Assembly: GCA_964517495.1 (NCBI GenBank)
Contig: CAZFER010000020.1
Coordinates: 18,677-82,676, forward strand
Length of the DNA stretch: 64,000 nucleotides
From: CAZFER01 sp964517495
GTDB taxonomy: Bacteria > Hinthialibacterota > Hinthialibacteria > Hinthialibacterales > Hinthialibacteraceae
Reading direction: 5' to 3'
This document shows, piece by piece, positions 1-8,736 of this stretch (positions are counted from its first letter, which is position 1; every line of letters begins with the position of its first letter). The notes under the pieces are model-generated. The model was not told the DNA's origin. It worked only from the letters and a program-made list of their open reading frames with translations, and made no database searches. The translations under genes were made by a program, and so were the position numbers.

Positions 1-2
1 GA

Positions 3-1619
3 TGGATACAATCCAAGCGGGAGAAAAAAGAAGAGAGTGATCTCTTTCAGGGGGCATATCAAGTTTGTGTGATTGTATTGTTGGCCGTATGTTTGCTGAC
101 GGTCCTTACGCCTGAAACCCGCCACGATCCATATGATTATCATTTAACCATTCCAACACTTTATCTGGTTCATGGGGGAATCGTTGAAATACCTTGGCAT
201 GTATTCAGTTATATGCCTAAAAATGGCGAAATGCTGTTTGGGTTGGGATTAGGAATTGGAAATGATTCAATCACGAAACTCATTCATTATATATTCGGGA
301 TTTATATATTGATCCTGATTGGATGGATGCTTAAAAGGTGCTTTTCTCGAGAGGCAGGCTGGATGGGGGCGGTCATGGTTATAACCTTGCCTCTTTATGG
401 CTTTTTAGCCACATCTTCCTATATCGATTTAATTCGCTCGTTTTGGGAGTTGGCTGCTCTATTCACTTTGAGCATGATATGGGTATCAGAGGAAGAAAAA
501 GAGAAAGTCGTATATCTGTATTTATCTGCCCTATTTGCTGGAATGGCAATGGGTACAAAATATGTGGCATGGCTGGTTTTTGGCTTACCCTACTTGGTAT
601 TATTCATCATAACTTTCAGCCGTTTTAAGCCAGTTTTATTGATGAAACACGTTTTTTGGGTGTTAATCGCTGGAGTGTTACCTGTTTTGAGTTGGCTGAG
701 TTATAACGCAATCTGGACAGGTAATCCAATCTATCCGTTGTTACCTTCCATTTTTGGTATGCATATTCCCTCGGCAGAGGAAGCCTATACATTTTTCAGA
801 AATCATGCACCGCAAACTGGCTCCATCTTATGGCCAAATGTTATATCGTTTGTATTGTCCCGATTTGGAAATTTGTTGCTGGAAGGGAATGCGTTGGTGT
901 TGTTGGGGACGGTTGCAGTGATTTTGTATCCCTGGTGGTCTCGAAAAGAGATTGGGAATCATTGCCCTCGAGCCATTATGATTGGTCTTATTTTGTATGT
1001 GATTCTGTCTTCACTTTTGTTTTTTGTTGGCACCGCGAATGATGATGGGCGATTTTTCTTTTCCACCATGGTTTTGCTGGCGATTCCAACGACTTATTTA
1101 TTATATGCTGTGCGGGATGAATTGCAGGATTTAAGCACGATCCAACGATATATATTGCCGGCAGTCATGCTTATCTTATTTACCAATGCCTTAACCTATC
1201 GCTTTGTTCAGCTGCAGGATCAGGGGGAAGCGATCATACCCATGATTACAGAGAGCCAGAGGGATGATTTTTTGGCTCGGCGATTTTATGACTACAATGC
1301 CATTCATTGGGGAAATGAGCATTTACCTGAAGATGCTTTTGTGTTGGGGATAGGTTATCCCTTACGGCGAAATCATATCTCAGGGATCAAAAAAGGGTAT
1401 ATTCCTTTTTTACAGGAGCTACCCGCAAGGGCAGATTCAAAGACCTTGGCAAAACACCTTCAGGAAGCGGGAGTTACACATATTATTAAACCTTATCCTT
1501 TTGATAAGAATGTTCTGGATTTCTCCATTTTGGAGCCGGATTATCTCAAGCCTGTTTATCGGCATCGACGAACCTCGATTTATAAACTCATTGAACCCCA
1601 AAAGCCTGAAAACCAATGA
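3..1619 (+). CDS. GT-C type membrane glycosyltransferase (5' truncated by window edge)
   Basis: The reading frame is open from the first bases of the window, so the true start lies upstream; the GTG at 69 is only the first possible start inside the window. The product is very hydrophobic, with about ten membrane segments. An early loop with an acidic pair and histidine (DPYDYHLTIPTLYLVHGGI) resembles the first periplasmic loop of ArnT/PMT-like glycosyltransferase family 39 and GT-C relatives, which use polyprenyl-phosphate sugars as donors. The last ~130 residues form a soluble tail. It overlaps the next gene by four bases (ATGA), so the two are probably translationally coupled in an envelope-glycan operon. 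The GT-C call is inferred from topology and the loop; donor and acceptor are unknown. Confidence 0.7.
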   Translation, partial: WIQSKREKKEESDLFQGAYQVCVIVLLAVCLLTVLTPETRHDPYDYHLTIPTLYLVHGGIVEIPWHVFSYMPKNGEMLFGLGLGIGNDSITKLIHYIFGIYILILIGWMLKRCFSREAGWMGAVMVITLPLYGFLATSSYIDLIRSFWELAALFTLSMIWVSEEEKEKVVYLYLSALFAGMAMGTKYVAWLVFGLPYLVLFIITFSRFKPVLLMKHVFWVLIAGVLPVLSWLSYNAIWTGNPIYPLLPSIFGMHIPSAEEAYTFFRNHAPQTGSILWPNVISFVLSRFGNLLLEGNALVLLGTVAVILYPWWSRKEIGNHCPRAIMIGLILYVILSSLLFFVGTANDDGRFFFSTMVLLAIPTTYLLYAVRDELQDLSTIQRYILPAVMLILFTNALTYRFVQLQDQGEAIIPMITESQRDDFLARRFYDYNAIHWGNEHLPEDAFVLGIGYPLRRNHISGIKKGYIPFLQELPARADSKTLAKHLQEAGVTHIIKPYPFDKNVLDFSILEPDYLKPVYRHRRTSIYKLIEPQKPENQ

Positions 1620-2524
1620 ATAATAATGATCGCCGTTGGTTGTTGATTCGGCATGGAGCCATCGGGGATACGATTTTACTCTCGCCTCTAGTCCAAGCCA
1701 TTCGAAAGAACGAATCTGGAGGAGCCTGGATTGAATTAGCAGGGAATGAGGAACGGCTTGCTTTGCTTAAAGGGGAACGATTGGCGGACCGAGTCCGTTC
1801 AACAGAACGTTTGAATTTCAGTTGCCTATATGATAAGTCAGCGCCAATTCCAGATGAGTTAAAGTGTTTTTTTACCCAATTTGATATCATTGTGATGTAT
1901 TCCAACATAGCTGAACCAAAGAATCTGAAATCTCGCATTTGCTCTCGCAATGATCAGATAGTGCGGATTTGGCCTGCATTGCCTAACGAACATCACCCAA
2001 GGATGCATATAATCGATTTTTATGCAAAAGCAGTTGAGGATATTCTGCCTGCGAATGAAATGCCTTTGCCTTTTATTGAGCTGTCGGATGAAGAAATATC
2101 ACGTGCAAAATCTCAATTGATAGGCAATGGGGTGGATCTATCATCTTTTTTTGTTCTTGCGTTGCATCCAGGGGCTGGAAGTGAAAGCAAACGTGCGCCA
2201 ATTCACCGGTTTGTGGAGATTGTTGAATATTTTCAACAGCGATGGCCTGTTTTTTTGTTATTGTCAGAAGGTCCAGCAGATGGTGATGCTGTTGGGGCGT
2301 TGATGTATGAGTTGAAGGGTATTCCTTTGATGCGTTTAAAGGATAAACCATTGAGGGAATTGGCCGGTTGTATACAGCAGGCTAACTTATTTGTGGGTAA
2401 TGATAGTGGAATTGCCCACATGGCGGCCGCTGTGGGATGTCCTACGGTGGTGTTTTTTGTGTGTTCGGAACCTGACATATGGGCTCCTTTAGGCAACCAT
2501 GTGCGCATTGTGGAGTTGTCGTGA
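1616..2524 (+). CDS. Glycosyltransferase family 9 (heptosyltransferase-like)
   Basis: A 302-residue protein with the two hallmarks of GT9: an N-terminal nucleotide-fold start (LLIRHGAIGDTILLSPLVQA) and a C-terminal donor-binding motif (FVGNDSGIAHMAAAVGCPTV). A mid-protein LHPGAGSESKRAP segment matches the start of the second Rossmann domain. GT9 enzymes such as WaaC/WaaF/RfaQ add heptose or similar sugars to lipopolysaccharide cores at the inner face of the membrane. The final ~60 residues seen in many heptosyltransferases are short here. The start overlaps the stop of the upstream membrane glycosyltransferase, which supports a shared envelope-glycan role. The sugar transferred cannot be told from sequence. 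Confidence 0.88.
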   Translation: MNNNDRRWLLIRHGAIGDTILLSPLVQAIRKNESGGAWIELAGNEERLALLKGERLADRVRSTERLNFSCLYDKSAPIPDELKCFFTQFDIIVMYSNIAEPKNLKSRICSRNDQIVRIWPALPNEHHPRMHIIDFYAKAVEDILPANEMPLPFIELSDEEISRAKSQLIGNGVDLSSFFVLALHPGAGSESKRAPIHRFVEIVEYFQQRWPVFLLLSEGPADGDAVGALMYELKGIPLMRLKDKPLRELAGCIQQANLFVGNDSGIAHMAAAVGCPTVVFFVCSEPDIWAPLGNHVRIVELS

Positions 2525-3015
2525 ATCCATTTCTTCTTCTGAAATATCAAGGGAACTCAGGAAAACATGGGGAACTGATGATTTAAACGCTCCATAACCC
2601 GAACCGGGATGGGTGAACAATTTTTCAGAATATTTGTGTTGTACAATTATGGCCGTATTGAAAGATTTTCTCCTTTCATGATATATTTCCAAGCATAAAT
2701 TCTTTATGGTACGATTTTCACATTCAAATGATAATCGAATGAACTGAGCGATAGTACTGGTGAATTAGGCGTTTAAAGTGCTCTGGATTGTCATGAGGTG
2801 CGTTTGCGATTGGAGAAAGATAAAGATAAAATGTTTTAAGATGAGACGTTGTATTGCTATAATGTCAATATTGTTATAATCTTACCAAAGAATGTAAAAT
2901 CAACTAGAACGGAATTATAAAACGCTGATTTTCCAATTTATAGAGATTTATTAGGTTATATGGTTAAGGTCGTCTTTCATCTAACCGATGAATTGATTAA
3001 TGAATAGGTGAAATA
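2525..3015. other. AT-rich intergenic region without a gene
   Basis: About 490 bases between the GT9 gene and the cyclic-nucleotide-binding gene. Both strands are broken by frequent stops and no convincing coding stretch, RNA gene or terminator was seen. Two TATAAT hexamers (2858-2863 and 2875-2880) make the right half the likely promoter region of the downstream gene. Confidence 0.6.
2852..2880 (+). promoter_or_regulatory. Candidate sigma-70 type promoter(s)
   Basis: Two exact TATAAT hexamers occur at 2858-2863 and 2875-2880. A poor -35 candidate (TATTGC, 2852-2857) sits 17 bases before the second. Position, about 135 bases upstream of the cyclic-nucleotide-binding gene, is reasonable, but AT-rich sequence throws up such hexamers by chance. 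Confidence 0.3.
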
Positions 3016-3432
3016 ATGGCAGATGCAAAACTAACAGGTGCCGCGACAGGGGCGTTTACGGCTCGGGCTGGTTCCATATTAATCCGTGAAGGAGAAATGG
3101 GACGTTGTGCCTACTTATTGTTGTCTGGCCGGTTGCAGGTGGTTCGGGAACGCGACCGTGATACGATTATATTAGGTGATGTTGAACCTGTCGATATTGT
3201 GGGCGAGTTGGCCATATTCGATGAAATGCCGCGCTCGGCTACAGTTGTCGTTTTAGAGGATTCCCACCTGGTGGAATTGAATAAATTCAAATTAAAAGCG
3301 CTGCTTCGGCGTTCGCCAACGATAGCCGAAACGGTCATTAAGTTGTTGTGTAATAAATTGCGTGATGCCGCCAATCGATTGGAGCGGTCCCATTTGCAAG
3401 AGGAGTATCGATCCAAATACTCTTTTGATTAA
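3016..3432 (+). CDS. Stand-alone cyclic nucleotide-binding domain protein
   Basis: A 138-residue protein that is almost entirely one cNMP-binding jelly-roll domain of the Crp/PKA-regulatory type. Visible signatures are the glycine turns GEMGRCAYLLLSGRLQVV and the phosphate-binding-cassette-like GELAIFDEMPRSATVV, where the glutamate and the PRSAT arginine are the usual ligand contacts. A helical tail (IKLLCNKLRDAANRLE) follows, but there is no C-terminal DNA-binding helix-turn-helix, so it is not a Crp-family transcription factor as it stands. It could be a cAMP or c-di-GMP responsive partner protein. It is monocistronic, with long gaps on both sides and only a weak ribosome site. The partner is unknown. 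Confidence 0.85.
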   Translation: MADAKLTGAATGAFTARAGSILIREGEMGRCAYLLLSGRLQVVRERDRDTIILGDVEPVDIVGELAIFDEMPRSATVVVLEDSHLVELNKFKLKALLRRSPTIAETVIKLLCNKLRDAANRLERSHLQEEYRSKYSFD

Positions 3433-3593
3433 ATTTCCTATCCCACTCGATCATTCCTTGTTTTTTTCCTATGATGAATACGAAGTGTGATTCATTGTGA
3501 AATATTTTTAATTGCTAAGGTGACTATAACATTGATTTCTTCCTGAGTAGTGGGTAGATGAAAATTGTCTTTGGAAAGAACAAATTTGTATAA

Positions 3594-3600
3594 AAGGAGG
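3594..3600 (+). promoter_or_regulatory. Ribosome-binding site fixing the 3610 start
   Basis: AAGGAGG lies nine bases before ATG 3610. Nothing similar precedes the upstream TTG at 3565, so this site decides the start and places the twin-arginine motif near the N-terminus. Confidence 0.85.
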
Positions 3601-3609
3601 CATGCGAGC

Positions 3610-4992
3610 ATGAAAGATTCAAATGTTACGACTTCCCGGCGTTCGATGTTAAAGCGTTCGGCATTAACAGCAACCGGGATGACCTTGGGATTAGGTGCGG
3701 TTCAACCTTCCCATGTTATTGGAGCCAATGAAAAAATTAGAATGGGCTTTATCGGAGTGGGAAACCGGGGCAGCCAGTTGTTGAATAGTTTTATGAAGAA
3801 TGATGATGTGGAGGTGGTTGCCTTATGCGATGTGTATGATCCTTATTTAACCAGGGATGGTTCAGAAGTGGATAAGGAATTGCTGGAGGCACTTGGGGGG
3901 CGAATTCCCCGATTGGGTGAAGAAATACCTGGTGATGTGGGGCGTTATAAGGATTTCCGACGGGTGTTGGATCGAAAAGATGTGGATGCGGTATGTATAG
4001 CCACTCCGGATCATTGGCACGCCGTTCAAACCATCATGTCATTGGAAGCGGGGAAGGATGTTTATGTTGAAAAGCCGTTATCTATCACCATCCACGAGGG
4101 GCGGGAGATGGTGAAGGCTGCTGCAAAGACGGATCGAGTAGTTCAGGTGGGGCTGCATCGGCGTTCATCTCGGATGTATGCGAAATTGGCTGAAATTGTG
4201 CAAAATGATGCCATCGGGATTGTATCGACGGCGCGGGCGTTTCGAGTCAGTAATATGTATCCCCATGGAATTGGAGAGTATAAACCCAGAAAACCGATTA
4301 AGGGATTGGATTGGGATATGTGGTTAGGGCCGCGTGCTGAGCGGGATTACAAACAGAATATCACACCTTATAAGTTCCGCTGGTGGGGCTCGTATTCATC
4401 ACAGGTGGCAAATTGGGGAGTGCATTATTGTGATGCGATTCGGTGGGTATTGAATGAACAGGCACCAGTTTCCATTTCGGCACATGGTACAAAAGTTGGT
4501 TATGAAGATGATCGTACTGTTCCAACCACCATGCAAGTTATTTTTGAGATGCCTTCGGGGGCGTTAGTGATTTTTGGACAATATGAAGCCAGTGGCGGAC
4601 CTGCAATTTTGGAAGGTGAGATTGAATTTCGAGGTACGCTGGGGAACCTTTATTCACAAACCAGTGGCCGTGGATACAAAATTTTACCTACTGGTGGCGG
4701 GCAGTTTCAAGAACGAGACAAATTGATTGAGCCAGTCGAAGAGGGACGTATCGATGGTGATTTAACCGATCAACACGTTCGTAATTTTCTTGATTGTGTT
4801 CATTCAAGGGATACTTGCAACTGCGATCTGGAGACTGGCCATCGATCAACGACATTTGCGTTGCTGGCCAATATCGCTCTGGAAACCCGATCGCGGCTGG
4901 AATGGGATGCAAAAGAAGAGCGGATTGTTAATAATAAAGAGGCTAATGAGCTTCTACATTACGAATACCGGAAACCTTGGAATTTAGGCTGA
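3610..4992 (+). CDS. Tat-exported Gfo/Idh/MocA family oxidoreductase
   Basis: The frame extends to a TTG at 3565, but the ATG at 3610 is preceded at nine bases by an ideal AAGGAGG (3594-3600), so it is taken as the start (460 residues). The N-terminus carries a twin-arginine signal (TSRRSMLKRSALTATG) followed by a hydrophobic stretch. The Rossmann fold begins at MGFIGVGNRGSQLL, with the family EKP catalytic motif (YVEKPLSI) and the histidine-rich WGVHYCDAIRW in the C-terminal domain. These NAD(P)-dependent enzymes oxidise or reduce sugars and cyclitols; Tat export suggests a pre-folded, cofactor-loaded periplasmic enzyme, as in glucose-fructose oxidoreductase. The substrate is unknown. It is transcribed alone and ends at a strong terminator. 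Confidence 0.9.
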   Translation: MKDSNVTTSRRSMLKRSALTATGMTLGLGAVQPSHVIGANEKIRMGFIGVGNRGSQLLNSFMKNDDVEVVALCDVYDPYLTRDGSEVDKELLEALGGRIPRLGEEIPGDVGRYKDFRRVLDRKDVDAVCIATPDHWHAVQTIMSLEAGKDVYVEKPLSITIHEGREMVKAAAKTDRVVQVGLHRRSSRMYAKLAEIVQNDAIGIVSTARAFRVSNMYPHGIGEYKPRKPIKGLDWDMWLGPRAERDYKQNITPYKFRWWGSYSSQVANWGVHYCDAIRWVLNEQAPVSISAHGTKVGYEDDRTVPTTMQVIFEMPSGALVIFGQYEASGGPAILEGEIEFRGTLGNLYSQTSGRGYKILPTGGGQFQERDKLIEPVEEGRIDGDLTDQHVRNFLDCVHSRDTCNCDLETGHRSTTFALLANIALETRSRLEWDAKEERIVNNKEANELLHYEYRKPWNLG

Positions 4993-5024
4993 ATATTCAG
5001 TTTGAAGATTCCTTTATTGGAAAC

Positions 5025-5059
5025 AAAAGGGGCAGCTATACACGCTGCCCCTTTTTTTT
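5025..5059. terminator. Bidirectional rho-independent terminator
   Basis: Perfect 8-bp GC-rich stem (GGGGCAGC at 5029-5036, GCTGCCCC at 5044-5051) with a 7-base loop, flanked by an A-run on the left and a T-run on the right. It sits between the convergent Gfo/Idh and ccsA genes and can serve both strands. Confidence 0.92.
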
Positions 5060-5081
5060 AATCGAGATTGGATTAATTGTT

Positions 5082-6755
5082 CTAATCTGCCATTCCTTCA
5101 GCGGGAATGGCTGTGGCGGTGGATATAGTGGGTGAATTTTTGTATTTCCAGTATACCACGCAGAGGAAGATGGTTTCAATAAGCAAATAACCGATTACGT
5201 ACTTTCCTCCGCCGGATCCAAAACCATAGCTGTGTAGCCCTGCCGATAATACGAAGTTGACGCCATACCAGGTCATTAGGATAAGCCAGAAGCCCAAAAT
5301 GGAACAAACTGCAGTACCAAAGTCTCGCAGCCAGCCCGTGTAGCGGGCGTGAAGGATAGCCAAATAGCCGAGTAATGAAATCAATGCCCAGGTTTCTTTG
5401 GGATCCCATCCCCAAAAGCGTCCCCAGGATTCAGCGGCCCATACGCCACCAAGAATGGTGCCTGCCGCCAAAAGAATGACGCCCACTTGAAGAACGCGAT
5501 ATATGAATAGGCTGAGTTCTTTCAGAATATCATTTCGATGGGGGAAGTAAAAATATACTCCCAAAACCACATGGGCTAATCCCATGGCTAATGCAAACAC
5601 GCTGTAACTTAAGGTGATAGTTAATACGTGTACGATCAGCCAATAATTACTGCGCAAAACGGGAACGAGAGGTTCGATGTTGGGGTCGAAGGGCAGGATA
5701 TCTGCCAGGATGAGCATACCAACACCAAGAAATGAGGAGATGGTAAGGAACCAGCGTCTTCGATAGATGGCCTCGAAGATCAGGGCGGTTAGGATGATAC
5801 CCCAACCGACAAAGATGACGGATTCGTACATGTTTGAAACGGGGGGGCGTCCAGAGACCAAACTGCGAAGCAATAAGCCCAGGGTATGGTAATAGAAGCC
5901 GATAATAAAGACGCCAAAGGCGGACCAATAAAGATATTTATTGGTGTAAAAGAATGAGATAAGAAACATAAAGAACGCAATTAAATAAAAGATCCAGGAT
6001 GATAAAAATGGACGTGAATGGTTGTAATAGATTTCACGGCTGATCTGGGTTCTGTCGGGATAGTATTGCGGATTCAAGGCGGCCAACTGGGCTTTCAATT
6101 CACGGCCAGTTTGTGCAAATGTCTGGGGATCTTTTGATTTTACTGCTGCGATTAGTTGTTGGAAATTTGTTTTCAGTTCGGAATGGGTTTCTTGTGAGTA
6201 TCCTTTTGGATCGGTGATACTGAACCAGCCGTGTTCTTCTTCAGACATCCCTTCAGGAGGTGGTACCAATTTAAGGCCTACACCGCTGATGATATCTTCG
6301 AATAGCATGAGTTGGTGCCATATATCAGCGATCTCACGATCGAAGCGGTTTAGTTTTTCTTGATTCTCTGATTTTTGAAATACTTTTTGTGCGAATTGCC
6401 GAATGAGTTGATTTGAGTTGAGTTCATTGTAGGAGAAAAAATTCTTTTCTGTGGAAAGCCCCAAGCTTTCTTTGACTGGCATGTAATCAATTCGAATGAG
6501 ATTATCATTCATACATTGGGGAAAGGCGATCATGGAGAGGAAAAAGCCGACAGGATCATTTTTTTCATAATTCCAACGGCCCGTGAGAGTTTTGATCGAT
6601 TCACCTGCATATGTGTCCAGTGGTTTTTTTCGTCCATCTTCCAGAACGGCTATATCACGAACGATATCATAGTCGAGGTTTTCAGGTACTTCGAGTGCGC
6701 ATACCGAAAGAGTTCCAATAAGGGTTAGAATCAGACTTATGGAGAAGCGGTGCAT
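5082..6755 (-). CDS. ccsA: Cytochrome c biogenesis protein CcsA (System II haem handler)
   Basis: A 557-residue protein with an N-terminal hydrophobic signal, a ~200-residue extracytoplasmic region, then about eight membrane segments ending in the CcsA core. The tryptophan-rich WWD-type haem-binding motif is clear (WGRFWGWDPKETWAL), with histidines in flanking membrane segments (YYHTLG, LIVHVL, ILHARY, GLHSYG) that would ligate haem. CcsA with ResB/Ccs1 forms the System II synthetase, which exports haem and attaches it to CXXCH motifs of apocytochromes c. It lies 11 bases downstream of resB in the same leftward operon and has an AGGAG ribosome site. The long N-terminal extension is bigger than in the minimal ~300-residue family members. 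No cytochrome c target is encoded nearby. Confidence 0.92.
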   Translation of the reverse strand: MHRFSISLILTLIGTLSVCALEVPENLDYDIVRDIAVLEDGRKKPLDTYAGESIKTLTGRWNYEKNDPVGFFLSMIAFPQCMNDNLIRIDYMPVKESLGLSTEKNFFSYNELNSNQLIRQFAQKVFQKSENQEKLNRFDREIADIWHQLMLFEDIISGVGLKLVPPPEGMSEEEHGWFSITDPKGYSQETHSELKTNFQQLIAAVKSKDPQTFAQTGRELKAQLAALNPQYYPDRTQISREIYYNHSRPFLSSWIFYLIAFFMFLISFFYTNKYLYWSAFGVFIIGFYYHTLGLLLRSLVSGRPPVSNMYESVIFVGWGIILTALIFEAIYRRRWFLTISSFLGVGMLILADILPFDPNIEPLVPVLRSNYWLIVHVLTITLSYSVFALAMGLAHVVLGVYFYFPHRNDILKELSLFIYRVLQVGVILLAAGTILGGVWAAESWGRFWGWDPKETWALISLLGYLAILHARYTGWLRDFGTAVCSILGFWLILMTWYGVNFVLSAGLHSYGFGSGGGKYVIGYLLIETIFLCVVYWKYKNSPTISTATAIPAEGMAD

Positions 6756-6766
6756 GGGTTTGCTCC

Positions 6767-8581
6767 TTATGAATATTGGACCGAACGGCGACGGCCATAT
6801 TTTTTTGAGAAGAATATTATAATCATGCCAATGATCATTACGATTGAACCAATATAAATAATTGGAGTTCCAGGGGCACGGGCCACGCTGAAGATGGATA
6901 TGTCCGGTTCACCATTTTTCCCTTCAATGTAACTTGATTGATACACCAGGAAATCATCATGACCTAAGGGATGATTCATGTAAACGAGTTGATCCTGATT
7001 GATATTCTCTTCAGGGTCGATTAATTGTACTTTACTTTGAAAACGCTGCGGGCGATTGGTTCCTGGATAGCGGGGAGCTTGGAAGTCAATCAATTTAATT
7101 GTAAAGCCCAAGGGATAGCGTTTTTGACCAAATTCAACGATGCATTGGTCACCACCCACATTGAGTGTTCGGGGATTGTTGTAGAAAACATAACTTTCTC
7201 GGGAATCGCCATTATGTTCCAACCGGACTTGTACCGCGGGATTGTTGTGAGGGCCTTTGGTGTTCATTCCTGCGTCGTAAAATTCCTGGACCAAACGCGC
7301 ATTGGGTTTTAATTCCTCGACTTGCATCATGAAATTACCCCAACTGGTATTGAAGGGAGTCCCGAGTGCAATAGTGCCGGTGGCAAATTGACCGCTCTGG
7401 TTTGAAACGCGGTAATGGAGATCTTCTTGTGGATCGATGTATAAATCCAACTGATTGTTGCGCCGGTCTGATTGGTTTGCTGAGGCGGAATCGACCGTAT
7501 AGTTGAACTTTAATTTAAGGCCACTGGTGTTTTCTGAACCGCCATGCATGGATTCAACTTCCGGAAATAGAGAGAATGCAATATGGTTCTCCGCTCCGGA
7601 AGGGCCTTTTAAAGTTGCTCTTACAGCGGGATTCATCGGTCCGCTTTGGTTGTTGACCAAGGCGCCTTCTCTCACAGTTGCTCGTGGAAGAAAATCAGTG
7701 ACGTTAAGTGAATAAGTGGCTTCATCGATGCTGAATTGTGCGGATTGATTTAACACATCACTTAATGCTACTTTGAAAACTTCTTCGTCCGCTTCGTTTA
7801 GGATGATCAACTCACCTTTATTTGTATCTGATTGGGTGGACGAAGAGGTTGGGGGAGTGAATTTTTCTTGCAATTCGGCTTGGGAATCCACTTTACTGAA
7901 TGTAATTCGTGCGCCTTGCAGGTTCAGTATTCCTGAACGTGGGTGGTCAGATAATAACCATTCATCCAAAGCAGCATGAGTATGTCCGGATTGGGAAATG
8001 GTAAAGTGAACGGCATACTGACCTGGAGGACCATCCTCGGTAACACGCATTCTTGAGCGTGGATTGGAAAGATAATCAATGACATAGCATTCCAAACCGG
8101 TTTCACCGATGGGATAGCGAATCTCTTTGCCTTTTGGTATTTCACTGTGTTGGAACCAGGGATCAAATGTTTCACGGACATTTAAGCGTGGCATTGAAAC
8201 AGCGAGTACGTTATCACTCAAAAGCATTTCATTAGATTGTTCATTTTCCTGAAGGATTAACTGGCCTTCAACTCCGAATTTACGGGTCATTGCTGAACCA
8301 AAAAGAATAATCAGAATTCCCAGGTGAGTGATTAAAAAGCCAACATGGTGTTTTTTCCATGGGTAACGGCTTATGGCCGAAAAGGCAACGTTGATACCGA
8401 GGAAGAACAGAAAAACATCAAACCATACGGTTTTATAGATGTCACGTTGAGCCGCCGGCGTTCCATGTTCTGATTCATAGAAGGTGGCCCAGCTAAGCAG
8501 AACCCCAAAAAATATGATGAGAATGACGGCTAGTTTGATGGATGATAAAAAATCGAATATTTTTTTTATAATTGAAATCAC
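6767..8581 (-). CDS. resB: Cytochrome c biogenesis protein ResB/Ccs1
   Basis: A 604-residue protein starting at GTG 8581. Three N-terminal membrane segments (around SSIKLAVILIIFFGVLLSWA and HHVGFLITHLGILIILFGSA) enclose the ResB signature. A large extracytoplasmic domain of ~430 residues follows, and a final membrane helix precedes a basic cytoplasmic tail. ResB is the partner of CcsA in System II, holding the apocytochrome and reduced haem on the outer face of the membrane. The order resB-ccsA is typical and the genes are 11 bases apart, so one transcript is likely. No good ribosome site precedes the GTG; a leaderless or weakly translated start is possible, but no in-frame ATG upstream improves it. 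Confidence 0.92.
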   Translation of the reverse strand: MISIIKKIFDFLSSIKLAVILIIFFGVLLSWATFYESEHGTPAAQRDIYKTVWFDVFLFFLGINVAFSAISRYPWKKHHVGFLITHLGILIILFGSAMTRKFGVEGQLILQENEQSNEMLLSDNVLAVSMPRLNVRETFDPWFQHSEIPKGKEIRYPIGETGLECYVIDYLSNPRSRMRVTEDGPPGQYAVHFTISQSGHTHAALDEWLLSDHPRSGILNLQGARITFSKVDSQAELQEKFTPPTSSSTQSDTNKGELIILNEADEEVFKVALSDVLNQSAQFSIDEATYSLNVTDFLPRATVREGALVNNQSGPMNPAVRATLKGPSGAENHIAFSLFPEVESMHGGSENTSGLKLKFNYTVDSASANQSDRRNNQLDLYIDPQEDLHYRVSNQSGQFATGTIALGTPFNTSWGNFMMQVEELKPNARLVQEFYDAGMNTKGPHNNPAVQVRLEHNGDSRESYVFYNNPRTLNVGGDQCIVEFGQKRYPLGFTIKLIDFQAPRYPGTNRPQRFQSKVQLIDPEENINQDQLVYMNHPLGHDDFLVYQSSYIEGKNGEPDISIFSVARAPGTPIIYIGSIVMIIGMIIIFFSKKYGRRRSVQYS

Positions 8582-8736
8582 GATTGCTTTTAAATTACCT
8601 TACCTTATTGTTGAATTGTTTGAGGATAGTACTTATGATTTGTTTCTAGGAAAGTATAGCGAACTTCATGATAAAACCCAAGTTGTAAATATCTAATCAT
8701 TTTAGTCATTTTAGTCTGGTTTCAAGGGATGAGATT

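Noticed and set aside
3565..3609. TTG start extending the Gfo/Idh gene by 15 codons
   Set aside because: The AAGGAGG at 3594-3600 sits inside this extension and matches ATG 3610 instead.
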